NCBI GenBank assembly: GCA_040285825.1
Contig: JAUPSS010000001.1
Span: 1,798,001 to 1,862,000, forward strand
Length of the DNA stretch: 64,000 nt
From: Eukaryota sp. TZLM1-RC
Lineage: Eukaryota; Metamonada: BaSk clade
Direction of reading: 5' to 3'
Shown: positions 52,968 to 62,920 of the stretch, one piece after another
Layout of the letters: each line of letters opens with the position of its first letter
Position numbering within the stretch: the first letter of the stretch is position 1
Position numbers and translations under genes: made by a program
Notes under the pieces: model-generated
The model's input: only the letters and a program-made list of their open reading frames with translations
Told to the model about the DNA's origin: nothing
Databases searched by the model: none

Positions 52968-54020
52968 TCATTCTATTTCAACGAGTTCATTAATCAAATC
53001 TTCTCCTCCCCAATAATGCTGACTCCACGGATCTTCCTCCAAGCCAAGCAACTGTCTGATGTTAGAGGAATGACCATAAGGTTCAATACTGAGAGATTCA
53101 AGTTTCGTTGAAATCGAATCAATCAAAACTTGATTGATTGTGAAATCTGATTGATTGAAGGTGACTGATTCTCTGAAATGAGGAAACATCGTGTCAGACT
53201 TGATTAATAATGCTAACCATTCCGTATCATACTGCAAACCACCATCTACAGATCCCTCAATATCCATAATTTCAATGCTATTGTCTGGATATCTCTCAAG
53301 GTGTGAAAGGGCAAGAAAATCTACCCTGGAATCTACCCTACAACTCCACTTGAAATGATGATGTGATGCAAAAGCAAATGATGGTGCTTTTGATTGAATT
53401 ACTTGCTTTAGTCCAGGGCAACCAAGTTTGTGCTCCTTGATATCTCTCCTCAGGTATGGCTTTGCTTTCAACAGCATTGTTGTGTCCCCGTGTTCTGTGA
53501 TGTCTTGAGGCCAGTCATGTGAAATGAAAATGTCTAGAGGTTTGCTATATGCTAGAATCTTTGCAATTTCGAATTGTCGTATATGGTATATGCTTCTCTT
53601 ATCAGACTCATTCAAAGGAAAGCGTTCACAGTAACCCTTATGGTAGTCATAATTCTTGAATGTACCTGAAACGCCACCAATGGTAAGAGAACCAAACTTG
53701 ACCACACCTGAAAAGCCCATGAAGTAAATATTATGACATAACCAGCCCCCATCCTTGAGCTCCGCTAGGTACCTGGAAGCTTCGTGGTTGCCTCCAACAA
53801 CGATAGTGAGGATAGGTGCGGTACGTTCACCACTGTAGTACTGACGGAAGTCACCCCATTTTAGTTTGGAGGGTGCACAAGCCATTGAATAAAGATCTTG
53901 TTCATCACGAGCACCCTGAAAATCTCCAGTACAGAGAACAAGATCAACATCTTTGCCTTGTATTCGTTGATATAAAGAGTGAAGGCAACCGTGGAGACAT
54001 CCAGTCACACATATTCTCAT
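52968..54020 (-). CDS. DBR1: RNA lariat debranching enzyme
   Basis: 350 residues. Hydrolyses the 2'-5' bond of intron lariats in the nucleus. The metallophosphoesterase motifs are in order: GCLHG (Cys in place of the usual Asp, as in Dbr1), CTGDFQ, GGNHEAS, SHDWP and SHHHFKW. The Dbr1-specific pieces YYSGERTAPILTIVVGGNHE and GVSGTFKNYDY are also present. It lacks the long C-terminal extension of animal DBR1, ending after the RQLLGLEEDPWS region. The ATG at 54020 matches the family start (MRICVTGC). An active Dbr1 implies spliced introns elsewhere in this genome. Confidence 0.95.
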   Translation of the reverse strand: MRICVTGCLHGCLHSLYQRIQGKDVDLVLCTGDFQGARDEQDLYSMACAPSKLKWGDFRQYYSGERTAPILTIVVGGNHEASRYLAELKDGGWLCHNIYFMGFSGVVKFGSLTIGGVSGTFKNYDYHKGYCERFPLNESDKRSIYHIRQFEIAKILAYSKPLDIFISHDWPQDITEHGDTTMLLKAKPYLRRDIKEHKLGCPGLKQVIQSKAPSFAFASHHHFKWSCRVDSRVDFLALSHLERYPDNSIEIMDIEGSVDGGLQYDTEWLALLIKSDTMFPHFRESVTFNQSDFTINQVLIDSISTKLESLSIEPYGHSSNIRQLLGLEEDPWSQHYWGGEDLINELVEIE

Positions 54021-54128
54021 CTGAATAAAATTGTAATATTGATGTTGTGTAGGGGAGGAAGGAGAGGATGATTAATTTGTAAGTCCTGCTGGGGTTTTCT
54101 TGCAGTATTTTGCAAAATTGGTGAATTG

Positions 54129-54160
54129 CCATTCCCATTCCCATTCCCATTCCCACCCCA
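54129..54160 (+). repeat. Hexanucleotide microsatellite
   Basis: About five copies of CCCATT in a row just upstream of the Tc1-like HTH segment. An ordinary microsatellite, not a telomeric repeat type I know. Confidence 0.85.
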
Positions 54161-54180
54161 TTCCCAATTCTCAAAATCCA

Positions 54181-54804
54181 TGCCGTTTAACACCGATCAT
54201 TTTTTTTCTGATGTCAATTTACTTCAACTTAAGGTTCCAGCTTCCGAAGATACAAAGGTGCGTGCTCTAGATGCTCTATCCTCCATTAGTACTACCCAAG
54301 CTAATGTGGCACGATTCTATCGTACAAGTCAATCCTCTATATCTCGATGGGGAAAGCAGTCTCTTTTCACTTCTAACTAACTAACTAAGTTTCTTAACTA
54401 ACCTTCTAGAATCCAACCAATTTGAAAGATTTCCGGGTCGCAGATCAGTTTTTGTGATGGACGGAGTAAGGATTCACTTCTCTCCGGACATTAGGGAGGC
54501 AATGAAACAGTGTGGTATCAAATACTTGAAATTGCCTCCCTATTGTCCGGAGATGAACCCGATTGAAAACTTATTTGCTGTTTTAAGAAGGAAAGTTGCC
54601 GACTATGTTGAACGTTTTCCCTCTACAAATCCAGTTGATGTGGTAAATAGTCAACTACACAATCTACATTATTATTCTTGTGTGCGGTTGTTTCAACATG
54701 CAGGTTATCGTGATGGGCAGTACTATTCGTCGCCTTATTTGACAGGATCAAGGGCTGAATTTTTACAACAATCATTTGAAAACAATAGACAATATAATAA
54801 ATAG
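54181..54804 (+). pseudogene. Tc1/IS630-like transposase relic, internally deleted
   Basis: The N-terminal helix-turn-helix is present (PASEDTKVRALDALSS, then ARFYRTSQSSISRWGKQ), with a stop at 54380. After a CTAA-repeat junction (54375-54400) comes the C-terminal catalytic part: FPGRRSVFVMDGVRIHFSP, then LPPYCPEMNPIEN with the third acidic residue (E of NPIE). The stop is at 54802-54804. The D-N of the second motif (VMDN) is D-G here, and the first catalytic Asp block is missing with the deleted middle. No terminal inverted repeats were identified. Confidence 0.82.
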
Positions 54805-54819
54805 TTTATTTATTGATTT

Positions 54820-55764
54820 TTAGATAGTGGCATGAAAAGTGTCTAAGGCATTAGGGGTTTGTAACAATTTGCGTTTCACTGGTGGAGTCAATACCACTGG
54901 ATCACGGTTTGTGCCGAAATTGTTGAGGAGAAACTCTTCCTGCTCTGCAAAAAATCTGGTCATCAAAGTTCGGCGATATTCCGAACATTGTTGGTCAATT
55001 TGTTCGAGACGCACGGAAGCAAAAGAAGTTAGATCTCGATAAAGGGAGTCTGTCGCTGTCAGCTCAAAGCGGCGTTTGTGAGAAAAGTATTTAGCGATTG
55101 TTGCAGGAGGCTCGTTCCAATCTGCAACACCTTTTGAGATGGCGGCTGCCCAGATATCCCAGTACTTGGTATCTGCTGTGAGGGAGTTCTCAAAAGATGC
55201 TTGGAGAGAGGTTCCATCAACTTCAACACGTTCTACATGTTCTTTTTGTTGTAGCCACGCATCATATTGTCCTGCATCACAGTCATACCTTAGTTGGAAA
55301 AGGTAAAGAATTGAAGAAAGATCTGTCTCCTCAAGCCAAGTGTTCAAAGATGTGTCCGAAAGGGGCTTCCAATTCTTTGCATTCACTCGCTTCAAGAGTA
55401 CAACTGGCGTCCAAGTAGGATGAACGGCTAGAGTTTTCTTCACGGCTGTGTCTTTCCAGTTATTGATGAGTAACTCCCTGATTTCAGCTGCTGTTGGAGT
55501 TGTGGTGTAGTAGAGCGTTTGCGGGACAGCAGGTTCTTTGAATTTCTTGCCTTTTTTATACAGTCGGTACTCAAGACCAGTCAGTAATTCCTTGGATTCA
55601 GGCAACTGAGTTAAAGACAACGTGGGCAACTGAGTTAAAGACAACGTGGGTGATGTTAACGTAGTAAGTACTTGATTTATTGGTGACTCTATCGGCGATT
55701 CACCGAAATGAGGATTGGATTCCATAAAGTCATCAGAAAAATAGGCGTCTGGAGGATAGTCCAT
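54820..55764 (-). CDS. Unknown 314-residue protein between two transposase relics
   Basis: An intact ORF with ATG at 55764, convergent with the Tc1-like relic (stops 16 bp apart) and divergent from the one at 55921. Pro/Thr/Ser-rich N-terminus with a perfect TLSLTQLP doublet (around residues 42-57). Then a folded-looking middle, LYKKGKKFKEPAVPQTLYYT, with Trp-rich segments (NTWLEETDLSSILYLFQL, KYWDIWAAAISKGVADW). A helical C-terminus (EQIDQQCSEYRRTLMTRFFA) follows. No family recognised. Its position suggests an accessory ORF of the transposon, but a host gene is possible. Confidence 0.6.
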   Translation of the reverse strand: MDYPPDAYFSDDFMESNPHFGESPIESPINQVLTTLTSPTLSLTQLPTLSLTQLPESKELLTGLEYRLYKKGKKFKEPAVPQTLYYTTTPTAAEIRELLINNWKDTAVKKTLAVHPTWTPVVLLKRVNAKNWKPLSDTSLNTWLEETDLSSILYLFQLRYDCDAGQYDAWLQQKEHVERVEVDGTSLQASFENSLTADTKYWDIWAAAISKGVADWNEPPATIAKYFSHKRRFELTATDSLYRDLTSFASVRLEQIDQQCSEYRRTLMTRFFAEQEEFLLNNFGTNRDPVVLTPPVKRKLLQTPNALDTFHATI

Positions 55765-55920
55765 TCAAAAGAAGAGTGGGGAAATAGGTGGGGAATTGGA
55801 AGTGAAATGCACCTTAAGTGAAATTCACTGTGTGTAGTGCATAATTCATTTCTGAAATTCGTTCCACCACAAACAGTCCCGCCACCAATTTCTTCCTTTC
55901 TCCTACGACTCACAAACATA

Positions 55921-56251
55921 TTAATGCCACACAATTACGACTTCTTGATGGAACATGATGATATCAACTACTTAAAGGATCACCTCAACGATTTCGGTTC
56001 TGACGAACAATCTCATTTGAAAGCTCTGCGACTTCATGCTTCTGAGGATACTCGTGTTAGAGCTCTTTACACCTACTTCTACTTGAAGAAATCTCAAGCT
56101 GAGATCAGCCAATTTTTTTGGGTCAATCAGAGTACTATTTCTAGATGGTTTACTGACCTTTTTGAAAGGAAAGACAAGGAGAAAAACAACTGTACGCCCA
56201 TCCCTTCCGACCCAAATTCACGTTCGATATTGAATGATAATGACATTCAAA
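55921..56251 (+). pseudogene. Second Tc1/IS630-like transposase N-terminus
   Basis: From the ATG at 55921, about 108 codons: HASEDTRVRALYTYF and SQFFWVNQSTISRWFTDLF align with the HTH at 54240-54360 but are clearly diverged. It is cut at NDNDIQ by the RLE-F fragment, so the catalytic domain is gone. The open frame extends upstream of the ATG to 55837. Confidence 0.72.
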
Positions 56252-57628
56252 ATTATTCAGAGAAAGTGTTTCCTTCAGCAGGGGCTCTTTGATACACGAT
56301 ATCCTTGCAGTTTGTGCCATATTGAAAACAGTGTCTCTAACAGCATGTTGTAATGAAGAACGATAAGTTATCAATTTAGAGCAATTCAGAGCATGGCGCA
56401 AAGTGAGTTGAGGTGAATTCGAACAAATACATTTTTCTTTTGATAATAATTGATTAATGGGGATGTTCAAATATAATCTCATTTTTGTTACAAATGCTTC
56501 ATTAGTGGCACACAATCCAATCTTCGTGGTACAATAGTTACAAAAAGTGAAGAATCTGACGATATGTTTTCACAAACACCCTTTTCCAATAACAATGAGT
56601 GAAGATCTTGATTTAAAACAACCGAGCTGCATATATTATTATAAAGATCTTTTTCATACATTCCAGTCAATCGTTTCTGTAATGTTCAAAGAGTGTACTT
56701 CAAATTTAAAACATTTTTTTCTGGAATATTGCCATTGAATAATTGGGGAAAACATCGACCCCATTTTTCCACACCAATTTTTGAAATTTCTTCATTTAAT
56801 GCAAAAACAGCGGAACTTTGCGTTGTCATCAATAAATGTTCCCAATCTGTAAATCTTTCGGAAAACTCAAAGATTGCATTTCTGCATCCACCGACAAAAG
56901 CACACGAGGTAAGAATAGAAGCCTTCGTCCACCCTAAACTGCCATAATGTGGACTAAGGTAAGCATGATCTGGAATTTGAAACATTTTACATCGCAGTAA
57001 TTGAGACAGAACTTTTGCACGTAACTCATTAAACTTTTGAGCCAAAGGTCTAGTGACAAGAGGATTTGTAGATCGAAATATATGATTAAAATTGGAACTA
57101 AAACACAGTCTTATAATGGTAAATTTGATGTGTTTTTTTATATCTAAATTCACCATTCGGTCAATTTTTTCAGAAATTGAGTTCAACTTTTTAAACAATT
57201 TTTTGGTAATTTCATCATTATTTCCTGAAAACGAACCCAAATGACGAATAGCATCAATTGAATATAATTTGGCTTGAATTTCAATACCATCAACTATTGT
57301 GGCAACTGGAGAATTCGATAACAAAACACATTTAAGTAAATTAAGTCGGAGACCAATTTTGGTAAATAATTCTTTAAAAAATACAGTTGCTTGTTTCACA
57401 ATATTTAAATCACCAATAAGCACAACATCATCCATATATGCAATCATTTTTAGCGAAGGAAACATCTCTTGAATTTGCAGTAAAATAGGATGAATGGCCA
57501 AACAAAACAAAAGAGGCCCTAACGGATCTCCTTGCTTTACACCACTTGAAGAACTCAAAATGTTATTACCAAAATGAAAATTAGAATATGTGCAATATGT
57601 TGATTGAAAATACGGTATTAATTCCGGC
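56252..57628 (-). pseudogene. RLE-F copy, 3' part (RT to Zn finger)
   Basis: Open minus-strand stretch 56686-57630: PELIPYFQSTYC, GVKQGDPLGPLLFCLAIHP, AYMDDVVLIG (motif C), motif E (RHLGSFSG) and thumb (KKHIKFTIIRLCFSSNF). Frames then change toward CICSNSPQLTLRHALNC and LSLNNF at 56252. It joins 62162-62530 across the RLE-A insertion through AATTCCGGC. It also gives the longest RLE-F RT in the window. Confidence 0.85.
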
Positions 57629-57630
57629 AA

Positions 57631-59409
57631 GCAAAGATTCTACCAGTCAGATCAAGCTCATCCACTCCACTTCCCCACTCTCCCCACAATACAAGCTATG
57701 CTCGAAATTCATCTCAAAAAAATTTTCATTCAAAAACTGATCATTGTACCAGAAAAAACACAGAAAAACCACCATTACGTTCCTTGCGTTCTGTTGCGCG
57801 TTCTATTAACAACTCCGTTTCTCGAAATTTGTTTTCTCCAGCTGAAACTGCAAAAAGTCAAAAGTCTATTTCTACTTTTAACTCAAAAATTGACAAAATT
57901 GAAAGAACTGAAAAAATGAAACCACTGCCATTAAAAGGTTCTAAAAAATGTTCGATTTGTGGTATCAGTGGTCATAATTCGAGAACGTGCCCTGAGAAAC
58001 AAAAAAGAGAATTTGAATTAAAATCTGCTCAACAAATTCTCAAATGTTCTGTTCCAGCTGTTGCCGTTGTGAAAGGTGCTGAAAATAATGTTTCTGACGA
58101 TCAACAGTTAAATGCTTCTAGTGTTCCCTCTTCTTCCCCTTCTGAAAACAGTAATTTTTGTTGTCCATTTTGCAAAAAAGATGTTGCAGATTCACGAAAT
58201 GGTCGAAAACTTCTGTTTTGTACGAATTGTAAAGCCGTTGATACCGTAAGACCCCCGATCCGGATCCCAGTAGAAATAAGTCCCGCCAGCACAATCCCCT
58301 TCTCAATGGAAATGAGAAATTTTACTTCTGAATTGAAAAATAATAAGTGGAATATTTCATCCTTCTGGAAATATTTTGCTAGAAAAAACAAAAATTGTTT
58401 TAAGAAAAAATTTGGAAATAGAAAAATTGTGAAATCCAAAATTTGCCGTAAATTGTGCTTACGTGGTCGTAAAAAAATTGACAAAATTGAAAGAACTGAA
58501 AAAATGAAACCACTGCCGTTAAAAGGTTCTAAAAAATGTTCGATTTGTGGTATCAGTGGTCATAATTCGAGAACGTGCCCTGAGAAACAAAAAAGAGAAT
58601 TTGAATTAAAATCTGCTCAACAAATTCTCAAATGTTCTGTTCCAGCTGTTGCCGTTGTGAAAGGTGCTGAAAATAATGTTTCTGACGATCAACAGTTAAA
58701 TGCTTCTAGTGTTCCCTCTTCTTCCCCTTCTGAAAACAGTAATTTTTGTTGTCCATTTTGCAAAAAAGATGTTGCAGATTCACGAAATGGTCGAAAACTT
58801 CTGTTTTGTACGAATTGTAAAGCCGTTGATACCGTAAGACCCCCGATCCGGATCCCAGTAGAAATAAGTCCCGCCAGCACAATCCCCTTCTCAATGGAAA
58901 TGAGAAATTTTACTTCTGAATTGAAAAATAATAAGTGGAATATTTCATCCTTCTGGAAATATTTTGCTAGAAAAAACAAAAATTGTTTTAAGAAAAAATT
59001 TGGAAATAGAAAAATTGTAAAATCAAAAATTTGCCGTAAATTGTGCTTACGTGGTCGTAAAAAAATTGACAAAATTGAAAGAACTGAAAAAATGAAACCA
59101 CTGCCGTTAAAAGGTTCTAAAAAATGTTCGATTTGTGGTATCAGTGGTCATAATTCGAGAATGTGCCCTGAGAAACAAAAAAGAGAATTTGAATTAAAAT
59201 CTGCTCAACAAATTCTCAAATATTCTGTTCCAGCTGTTGCCGTTGTGAAAGGTGCTGAAAATAATGTTTCTGACGATCAACAGTTAAATGCTTCTAGTGT
59301 TCCCTCTTCTTCCCCTTCTGAAAACAGTAATTTTTGTTGTCCATTTTGCAAAAAAAGATGTTGCAGATTCACGAAATGGTCGAAAACTTCTGTTTTGTAC
59401 GAATTGTAA
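57631..59409 (+). CDS. RLE-A N-terminal ORF: three tandem zinc-finger modules
   Basis: 592 codons open from the 5' truncation point. Each roughly 196-residue module has the knuckle CSICGISGHNSRTC (CX2CX4HX4C), a Ser-rich linker, the finger CPFCKK..CTNC, a conserved helical segment (FSMEMRNFTSELKNNKW) and a basic tail (KKKFGNRKIVKSKICRK). Modules 1 and 2 end CLRGR then KKIDKIERTEK. Module 3 has NSRMC and KYSV changes and leaves the frame at an A7 run, stopping at 59409. If expressed it would be a gag-like protein with six zinc fingers. It may equally be a tandem-duplication artefact. Confidence 0.7.
   Translation, partial: AKILPVRSSSSTPLPHSPHNTSYARNSSQKNFHSKTDHCTRKNTEKPPLRSLRSVARSINNSVSRNLFSPAETAKSQKSISTFNSKIDKIERTEKMKPLPLKGSKKCSICGISGHNSRTCPEKQKREFELKSAQQILKCSVPAVAVVKGAENNVSDDQQLNASSVPSSSPSENSNFCCPFCKKDVADSRNGRKLLFCTNCKAVDTVRPPIRIPVEISPASTIPFSMEMRNFTSELKNNKWNISSFWKYFARKNKNCFKKKFGNRKIVKSKICRKLCLRGRKKIDKIERTEKMKPLPLKGSKKCSICGISGHNSRTCPEKQKREFELKSAQQILKCSVPAVAVVKGAENNVSDDQQLNASSVPSSSPSENSNFCCPFCKKDVADSRNGRKLLFCTNCKAVDTVRPPIRIPVEISPASTIPFSMEMRNFTSELKNNKWNISSFWKYFARKNKNCFKKKFGNRKIVKSKICRKLCLRGRKKIDKIERTEKMKPLPLKGSKKCSICGISGHNSRMCPEKQKREFELKSAQQILKYSVPAVAVVKGAENNVSDDQQLNASSVPSSSPSENSNFCCPFCKKRCCRFTKWSKTSVLYEL
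57884..59400 (+). repeat. 588-bp tandem repeat, 2 complete copies plus a third that runs into the element
   Basis: AAAAATTGACAAAATTGAAA recurs at about 57884, 58472 and 59060, an exact 588-bp (196-codon) period. Copies 1 and 2 differ at only a few bases (for example CCA/CCG, GTGAAATCC/GTAAAATCA). The boundary is CGTGGTCGT joined to AAAAAAATTGAC, with no long homology. Confidence 0.92.
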
Positions 59410-59936
59410 AGCCATTGATACCGTAAGGCCCCCGATCCGGATCCCAGTAGAAATAAGTCCCGCCAGCACAATCCCCTTCTCAATGGAAATGAGAAATTTT
59501 ACTTCTGAATTGAAAAATAATAAGTGGAATATTTCATCCTTCTGGAAATATTTTGCTAGAAAAAACAAAAATTGTTTTAAGAAAAAATTTGGAAATAGAA
59601 AAATTGTAAAATCAAAAATTTGCCGTAAATTGTGCTTACGTGGTCGTTATGGTGCCGCAAAGCAGTCTTTGTTTTCCTCTTCTTTGGCTGATACAAACTC
59701 TGATACCCTTGAAAAACTTCAAAAGTTGCATCCTCAAGAAAATTTCAAGTGCAGCAAGCCTGAAGTGTGTCCTTTTTGGATTGAAAATCCTATTACTGCA
59801 ATTGAAGTTCTTAAAGCTATTCAAAAATTGCCAAAGGGGAAAGCAGCAGGCCCATCTGGAATTTCTTTTGATCTGTTAAAAATAGCGTTCCAGTGCTCCC
59901 GAAATTGCTGATGATCTAGCCCACTATTTTCAACAA

Positions 59937-61868
59937 TTGATTGTTTTGAAAATTAATCCTCCATTTGAATTACTCGCAGCACGTCTGATGGCTTTAGTAA
60001 AGCCTGAAAACGGAATCAAACCTGATGGAATACGCCCAATTGCTGTTGGTGAATCTCTTTCTCGTTTGCTGGCATCAATTGTCTTCGATCGTGTTAAAGA
60101 CAAAGCTTCTACATTTTTGAATCCTCATCAATTTGGAATCAAAACAATTGATGGTGCTTCTGTTGCTGCTATTGCCTCTGATACCTTTTTTAATGCAGAG
60201 GAAAATAATTTTATTTTTAATCTCGACTTTAAAAATGCTTTTAATTCTGTAAAGCGAGAAGCAATTTTTGAAATTATTAAATCTGATTTTCCTGAGCTAT
60301 CGAGTTTTTTCTACCATTGTTATGGGAAAGAATCAGATTTAATTTTTAATTCATTTGGTCTTAAATCATCTTCTGGAGTGAAGCAGGGAGATCCTTTAGG
60401 CCCATTATTGTTTTGTTTAGCTATTCACAAAACTTTAAATATCATTAAGCAAAAATACCCTTCTATAAAAATAGTTGCTTATATGGATGATATATCCTTG
60501 ATTGGTTCATTTGATTTACTAGAATTGGTTGCTCAAGAAATTGCCGATTCATATGAAAATATTGGGCTTCATCTTAATGCCAGCAAATGCCTTCTGATTG
60601 ACTCTTCTGCTCAAGACCTCGTGATAAACGATTCTATTGTCCCTTTTACTAATTATAGTAGTGATGCTTTTAAGTTCCTTGGTTGTTGGTTAGGAAATGT
60701 GCCTCAAATTCAGAATGAATTGCAAGTTATTTTGGAAAAAATGAAAATTGAACTTGATTCAATTTCTTCTTTAGATATTGAAAAGCATATTAAATTTTTC
60801 ATGCTTAAAATTTGCTACACTGGGAGAATAACCCACATTTTGAGATCTTGTGCTCCTTCCATAGCATTAGATTTTTGTCGTTCTTTTAATTCATTGAGAA
60901 CAGAATTTTTTGCTGATTTATTGGATGTAGAACCAGGAATGTTGAAAAGCCATTTATTTTCTTCAGCAAATTTGGGTGGTATTGGTTTTACTAAATCTTC
61001 AATTTTGTGTCAATCAGCATTCTTGGGTGGTGGCAAAAATTTTATTTATGAATTTTCTCGTAGATTTCCTGATGATTCTCATCTGTTAGTCCCCAATTGT
61101 AGTCCCTATTTGTATGAGTTATCTTGTGAACTTGAAAAATTACCGCCACAAATTTGGACCAAATGTTTTCCTCAATCAATTCAAGAAATTCCAAACCGAT
61201 CTCTATTTAATTTACAGTTTTGCTGTAAAAAGCTTCAACAAAAATTGTCAAAGATTTTTGAAAGCTTGGATTTTGATGTTAGACTTGGCTTGGCCAAGAA
61301 AAAGAATCCCGCTTTTGCAAATCTTTTACAAGATATGTGTGACAGTACTTCCTCTGCCTTAGTAACAACAATTCCACAAGTTTATGGTACTCTCTTATCC
61401 GATTCTGCTTGGACTCTGAATATGAGATTTCGTTCCTTTATCTGGCCTGATAATTTACCTCATAATTTAATTTGTAAATGTTCTCGAGAAATTACAACTA
61501 CTCATTTGTTAAATTGTAAACATTTTATTACTTTTAGAAGCAAGGTTCATGATGCTGTAAGAGACCAGTTATATTGTATGTGTAAATCTCATAGAATTGA
61601 ATCCTTCTTGGAACCTTTGTTGTCAAATCTGTTTGATGCTGAAAATGATTTTCATAAGAATAATAGAGGTGATGTCATATTACCTGGATTAGATGGAAGC
61701 TTCATTTTATTGGATGTAATGTCTGTTGATCCTTGTATTGCCTCAAATGAAAGGCTTGTTAATTCTGAAATTCATAATCCCCTTTCAAATGCTGAAAATT
61801 TTAAATTCAAAAAATACAATGAACCTTTGTCCAAATTGGCCAGTCTACAGCATGCAAAATACAATTAG
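59937..61868 (+). pseudogene. RLE-A RT/RLE ORF, premature stop
   Basis: 643 codons: RT from ARLMALVKPENGIKPDG through NLDFKNAF, GVKQGDPLGP, AYMDDIS and motif E FLGCWLG. Thumb, CKCSREITTTHLLNC finger and RLE segment RGDVILPG..LLDVMSVDP follow. A TAG at 61866-61868 interrupts AKYNLYPF; the frame continues to DVDL at 62127-62129. Upstream it is joined to 59288-59911 by a 2-bp deletion. It is otherwise the most complete RLE-A RT in the window. Confidence 0.88.
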
Positions 61869-62161
61869 TATCCATTTGTATTTTCCCTTTTTGCTTCACT
61901 TGCACCAACTGCTTTACGTTTTTTGGATGATTTTGAAATGATTGTAAAGAGAAGAACTGGCAGAAATTTCAACAGATTGTTTTGGCAAAATAGAATTGTG
62001 TTTTCTATTTTTAAGGGGATGTTGAAGATGGTTTCTGATGCTTTGCTTTCTCTTGGATCTCACTATGAGAGAGTTGCATCTAGTGTTTTTGTTTTGGGAG
62101 AGATGGATTTTTTAGATGTTGATTTATAGGTTTAGAATAAAATTAAATTTTTTTTAAAAAA

Positions 62162-62530
62162 AATTCCGGCATATATTGCAATAGAGCACCATGGATACTG
62201 CGGCGACTTAGTGAATTGAAAGCATTACTAAAATCCAATGACATACAAACATTGGATTCATTTTGGCGAAATAATACATCTGTAGCAAATATCGCTGAAG
62301 AGACTCCATCAGTGGTATTAATTCCATATTGAAAGGGTAATAAAATCTTTTTTGCTTTCTCATTGAACCTGCTCAAGCAACACGCAGAAAAAATATTGTG
62401 TAAGCTCTCAGAGACTGCAATAGGACGAACATCCATTTTTGAATTTTTGACAAGTGCAGTCAAACGAGAACTTCTTAATTCAAGTGGATATCTGAGTTGA
62501 TCAGTCAATCTTTTGTTGAAAAAATTGCTT
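62162..62530 (-). pseudogene. RLE-F copy, 5' part of RT
   Basis: The minus strand codes LRYPLELRSSRLTALVKNSK, VRPIAVSESL, FQYGINTTDGVSSAIFATD, the motif A variant SLDFSNAFNSLS and LLQYMPE. It continues at 57628 downstream. Confidence 0.82.
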
Positions 62531-62740
62531 GAATTTGTCATAAAAATGGGCGAATGGCCACACCAAACAAAAGACGTAGTAAGGGATCTCCTTGCTTAAC
62601 ACCACATGATCATTTCAAAATAGAATCACCAAAGGACAAATCAAAATTTGTTCAATATGTTTGAAAATAAGGTAGCAATTCTGGCAAGTAATTCAACAAA
62701 GCACCACGATTACTACACCATTATAGAAATCAATGAATTT
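62531..62740 (-). pseudogene. Second RLE-F-like RT fragment
   Basis: The minus strand reads ALLNYLPELLPYFQT, then FDLSFGDSILK, CGVKQGDPL and LFGVAIRPF with two or three stops. It is downstream RT sequence placed before the upstream RT part at 62162-62530, so it belongs to a different, older copy. Confidence 0.68.
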
Positions 62741-62920
62741 ATTTGTTTTATTTGTACAAATGTTCGCATTTCAATTTAACTTCAACTAATCTTATGATGA
62801 CATTAGCTTGAACCATGAAAACAGAAAAGAAAAAAGCGTCGTTTGATTGCTGAAGGTGAAATAAACCATCTTGATTCATTTCATCTCTATCCAACAACTA
62901 GCATTTGACAGCTATAGCTG

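Larger units (their letters stand above)
57629..62161 (+). mobile_element. RLE-A copy with triplicated zinc-finger module, inserted in RLE-F
   Basis: A nearly complete element, 5'-truncated by about a dozen codons relative to RLE-B (starts near AKILPVRSS). It contains the module triplication (57884-59400), the RT/RLE ORF and the 3' UTR/poly(A). AATTCCGGC at 57620-57628 and 62162-62170 is the TSD (longer if A-run bases are counted), and RLE-F reads LQYMPE|LIPYFQ across it. Lesions: A7 at about 59350, a 2-bp deletion at 59887, and a TAG at about 61867. Confidence 0.88.

Noticed and set aside
54129-54160. Interstitial telomere repeat
   Set aside because: The unit CCCATT/AATGGG is not a telomeric type I know and has only about five copies.
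57884-59400. CRISPR-like or satellite array
   Set aside because: The 588-bp repeats are coding and contiguous without spacers; they are a module duplication inside RLE-A.
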